A DNA stretch of 7,396 nucleotides from NZQO01 sp002693605 (lineage in GTDB: Bacteria > Bacteroidota > Bacteroidia > Flavobacteriales > Flavobacteriaceae): the NCBI GenBank assembly GCA_963972105.1, contig CAXAVH010000117.1, positions 1 to 7,396 on the forward strand, read 5' to 3'. The notes under the pieces were generated by a model. It ran no database searches. It was given only the letters and a program-made list of their open reading frames with translations, and was not told where the DNA came from. Below, piece after piece: positions 5,606-7,396 of the stretch (within the stretch, counting starts at the first letter, position 1; the number at the start of each line of letters is the position of its first letter). Both the position numbers and the translations under genes were made by a program.

Positions 5606-7297
5606 ATGAACAGAATTTTAATTGGCCTCTTTCTGCTGTCTGCGGGCGCTTATGGCCAAAGTGATATACCTACCGATTATTTCAGCAGCCCCCTCGATAT
5701 CGACCTTATTTTATCGGGTAGTTTCGGGGAGCTTCGAAGCAACCATTTCCATAGCGGGTTGGACATTAAAACCCAACAGCGCGAGGGCCTGCCCGTGTAC
5801 GCCCCGGCCGATGGTTTTGTGAGCCGCATCAAGGTGGCACATTATGGGTATGGCAAAGCGCTGTACATTTCGCACCCAAACGGATACAGTACTGTGTATG
5901 CCCACTTACAGAACTATGCCGGCACCATACAGGACTATGTGAAGGCGCAGCAATATAAAAATGAAACGTTCGAGATTGAACTTTTCCCCACAGCAGAACA
6001 GCTGCCTGTAAAAAAGGGAGATCTTATTGGCTACACCGGAAATTCGGGTAGCAGTGGTGGGCCGCACCTGCACTATGAGATTCGAGATGCCGCCTCGCGA
6101 CCTATGAACCCCTTGCTGTTTGGGATTGATATTCCCGATTCGAAAAAACCATTGGTAAATAGCGTGCATGTCTACCCCATTGGTGAGGATGCCCACGCCA
6201 ACCAATCGGCCAATCCGCAAAAACTGCGACTTATACTCCAAAATGACGGATCGTACCGTGCCGAAAAGTTGACGGCCTACGGGAAGATTGGGTTCGGTGT
6301 TTCAACGAACGATCAGTTTGACGGCGCTTCCAACAAGAACGGCGCCTATAAAATCGAGACAAGCTACAACGGTCAGGAAAATTTCAAGGTGCTTTTCGAT
6401 CGCTTCAGCTTTGCGGAGACCCGATACTTAAATCGGTATATTGATTACGCATACTTTAACGAAAATCGGTCGCGGGTGCAGAAATTGTTTCGACAGAGCA
6501 ACAACCCCCTAAGTGTCATTGTCAGTGAAACCGATAACGGCTATATTACGATTCAGGAAGGATTCGACGGCACCTACAGCATAAAAATTTCAGATTTTAA
6601 GGGAAATGTTGCAAATATCCATATTCCCATTGAAGGTAAAAAAGCGGAAATCCTCGAACCGAGACACGACCCTACGACTTCCGATTATATTTATGCAGAC
6701 CAGGCCACGAGCATTACCAAGGGAAAGTTCAGCATCTATATTCCCGCCGGGAGCTTATACGAAGACACCTATCTAAACATCGAGGATCAGGGCGATGTCT
6801 TAGTGCTGCACGACGACGTGGTGCCCATTCATGAGAACATCACTATTTCGGTCGATGCGTCTAATTATGAAGAAAAGGATCTGGATAAACTATTTATTGG
6901 TCGTCTCAATTATAGGGGCGAGCCTTATTACAACACCACTTACCGCAAGGGCGACAAGTTATCTACCCGGACGAGGACTTTTGGGAAATATGCCCTAGCC
7001 ACCGATGAAGTGGCGCCTACCGTTACGCCGGTAAATTTTGCCCATGGCAAATGGATTACGAGCAATAAAACTCTAGAACTTAAAATTCACGATAACCTTA
7101 GCGGTATAAGTAGCTACCGTGCCACGATCAACGGAAAGTTTATCTTGATGGAATATAATTACAAAAAGGACGTTTTAACTTATGATTTTGACGATAAAGC
7201 CGTGCTGGACACCGAAAACAATTTGAAACTTATTGTAGTCGATAATGTGGGAAATAGTACTACATTTGAAGCGACTTTTTTCAGAAAACAACCCTAA
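5606..7297 (+). CDS. Secreted M23 (LytM-type) peptidoglycan endopeptidase with long C-terminal beta domains
   Basis: A 563-residue exported protein. The signal peptide (1-18) runs from MNRILIGLFLL to 'AYGQ'. The LytM/M23 zinc peptidase domain follows almost at once (about 30-175): H49 and D53 (HFHSGLD), H100 (STVYAHL), and H154 and H156 (GGPHLHYE). By analogy with LytM, H49, D53 and H156 hold the zinc while H100 and H154 act in catalysis; all five are present, so this is probably an active enzyme, not a degenerate EnvC/NlpD-like activator. An insert of about 30 residues (YVKAQQYKNETFEIELFP) sits between H100 and the VKKGDLIGYTGNSG strand. The remaining 390 residues look all-beta: an undefined part (180-345), a stretch with IPAGSL (379-384) resembling ZU5-like domains, and an Ig-like end (about 470-560, DNLSGISSYRATINGK to VVDNVGNST). 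It likely cuts peptide cross-links in the periplasm. It diverges from the zap genes and is closely followed by an exported protein gene. Confidence 0.88.
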   Translation: MNRILIGLFLLSAGAYGQSDIPTDYFSSPLDIDLILSGSFGELRSNHFHSGLDIKTQQREGLPVYAPADGFVSRIKVAHYGYGKALYISHPNGYSTVYAHLQNYAGTIQDYVKAQQYKNETFEIELFPTAEQLPVKKGDLIGYTGNSGSSGGPHLHYEIRDAASRPMNPLLFGIDIPDSKKPLVNSVHVYPIGEDAHANQSANPQKLRLILQNDGSYRAEKLTAYGKIGFGVSTNDQFDGASNKNGAYKIETSYNGQENFKVLFDRFSFAETRYLNRYIDYAYFNENRSRVQKLFRQSNNPLSVIVSETDNGYITIQEGFDGTYSIKISDFKGNVANIHIPIEGKKAEILEPRHDPTTSDYIYADQATSITKGKFSIYIPAGSLYEDTYLNIEDQGDVLVLHDDVVPIHENITISVDASNYEEKDLDKLFIGRLNYRGEPYYNTTYRKGDKLSTRTRTFGKYALATDEVAPTVTPVNFAHGKWITSNKTLELKIHDNLSGISSYRATINGKFILMEYNYKKDVLTYDFDDKAVLDTENNLKLIVVDNVGNSTTFEATFFRKQP

Positions 7298-7306
7298 ACT
7301 TCACTT

Positions 7307-7396
7307 TTGAAAACAATATTCGCATCACTATTTCTCTTTTTTACCTACGCATTTTTTAATCTTCACGCACAAGAGGCCACTATTAAGGGGGTGATC
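7307..7396 (+). CDS. Exported protein, N-terminal fragment, possibly a TonB-dependent receptor (TTG start)
   Basis: Thirty codons are visible before the window ends. The frame reads M(TTG)KTIFASLFLFFTYAF and reaches 'HAQ' at about residues 20-22, a clear signal peptide with likely cleavage there, followed by EATIKGVI. An 'xxQxATIKGxI/V' start to the mature chain is typical of the carboxypeptidase-regulatory-like beta domain at the front of many Bacteroidota TonB-dependent receptors and other cell-surface proteins; that identity is an inference from eight residues. No in-frame ATG occurs in the visible part, and the TTG directly before the lysine is the only start that gives a normal signal peptide. 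It begins 9 nt after the M23 stop codon, so the two are probably one operon. Confidence 0.65.
   Translation, partial: MKTIFASLFLFFTYAFFNLHAQEATIKGVI

Overview
The window is a piece of a Bacteroidota chromosome, most likely from the family Flavobacteriaceae. The evidence is: start codons preceded by AT-rich sequence without Shine-Dalgarno motifs; a good match to the Bacteroidota promoter (TTG, 20-nt spacer, TAACTTTG); short outer-membrane beta-barrel proteins whose signal peptides end in 'SQ' or 'AQ'; and the gene order ZapB-like / zapA / 6S-like RNA / rny. Base composition is moderate and even, with no sign of a foreign island. Genus cannot be decided from the sequence.

Layout. On the minus strand, positions 1-1002 hold two outer-membrane beta-barrel genes (the first cut by the window edge), separated by about 170 bp with a hairpin terminator. 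A 58-bp divergent gap leads to xerD on the plus strand, followed by an aldo/keto reductase. A strong two-way terminator at 3032-3066 separates that gene from the convergent minus-strand cluster: rny (ribonuclease Y), a 6S-like RNA, zapA and a ZapB-like coiled-coil gene (3084-5452). A 153-bp divergent gap with a clear promoter for the zap genes separates these from a plus-strand M23 metallopeptidase, which is followed 9 nt later by the first 30 codons of a secreted or outer-membrane protein that probably starts with TTG.

How it fits together. Most genes are housekeeping. XerD resolves chromosome dimers at division, ZapA and probably the small coiled-coil protein support the FtsZ ring, the M23 enzyme probably cuts peptidoglycan cross-links in the periplasm, and RNase Y starts mRNA decay at the inner membrane. 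The most notable non-coding element is the structured RNA at 4671-4833 (minus strand). Its two ends pair perfectly over 12 bp, a second 12-bp section follows, then a large central bubble and a hairpin arm, and a run of seven T closes it. This is the 6S RNA architecture, and it sits in the zapA-rny gap. I saw no mobile element, CRISPR array, tRNA or rRNA, and no clearly new multi-gene system.
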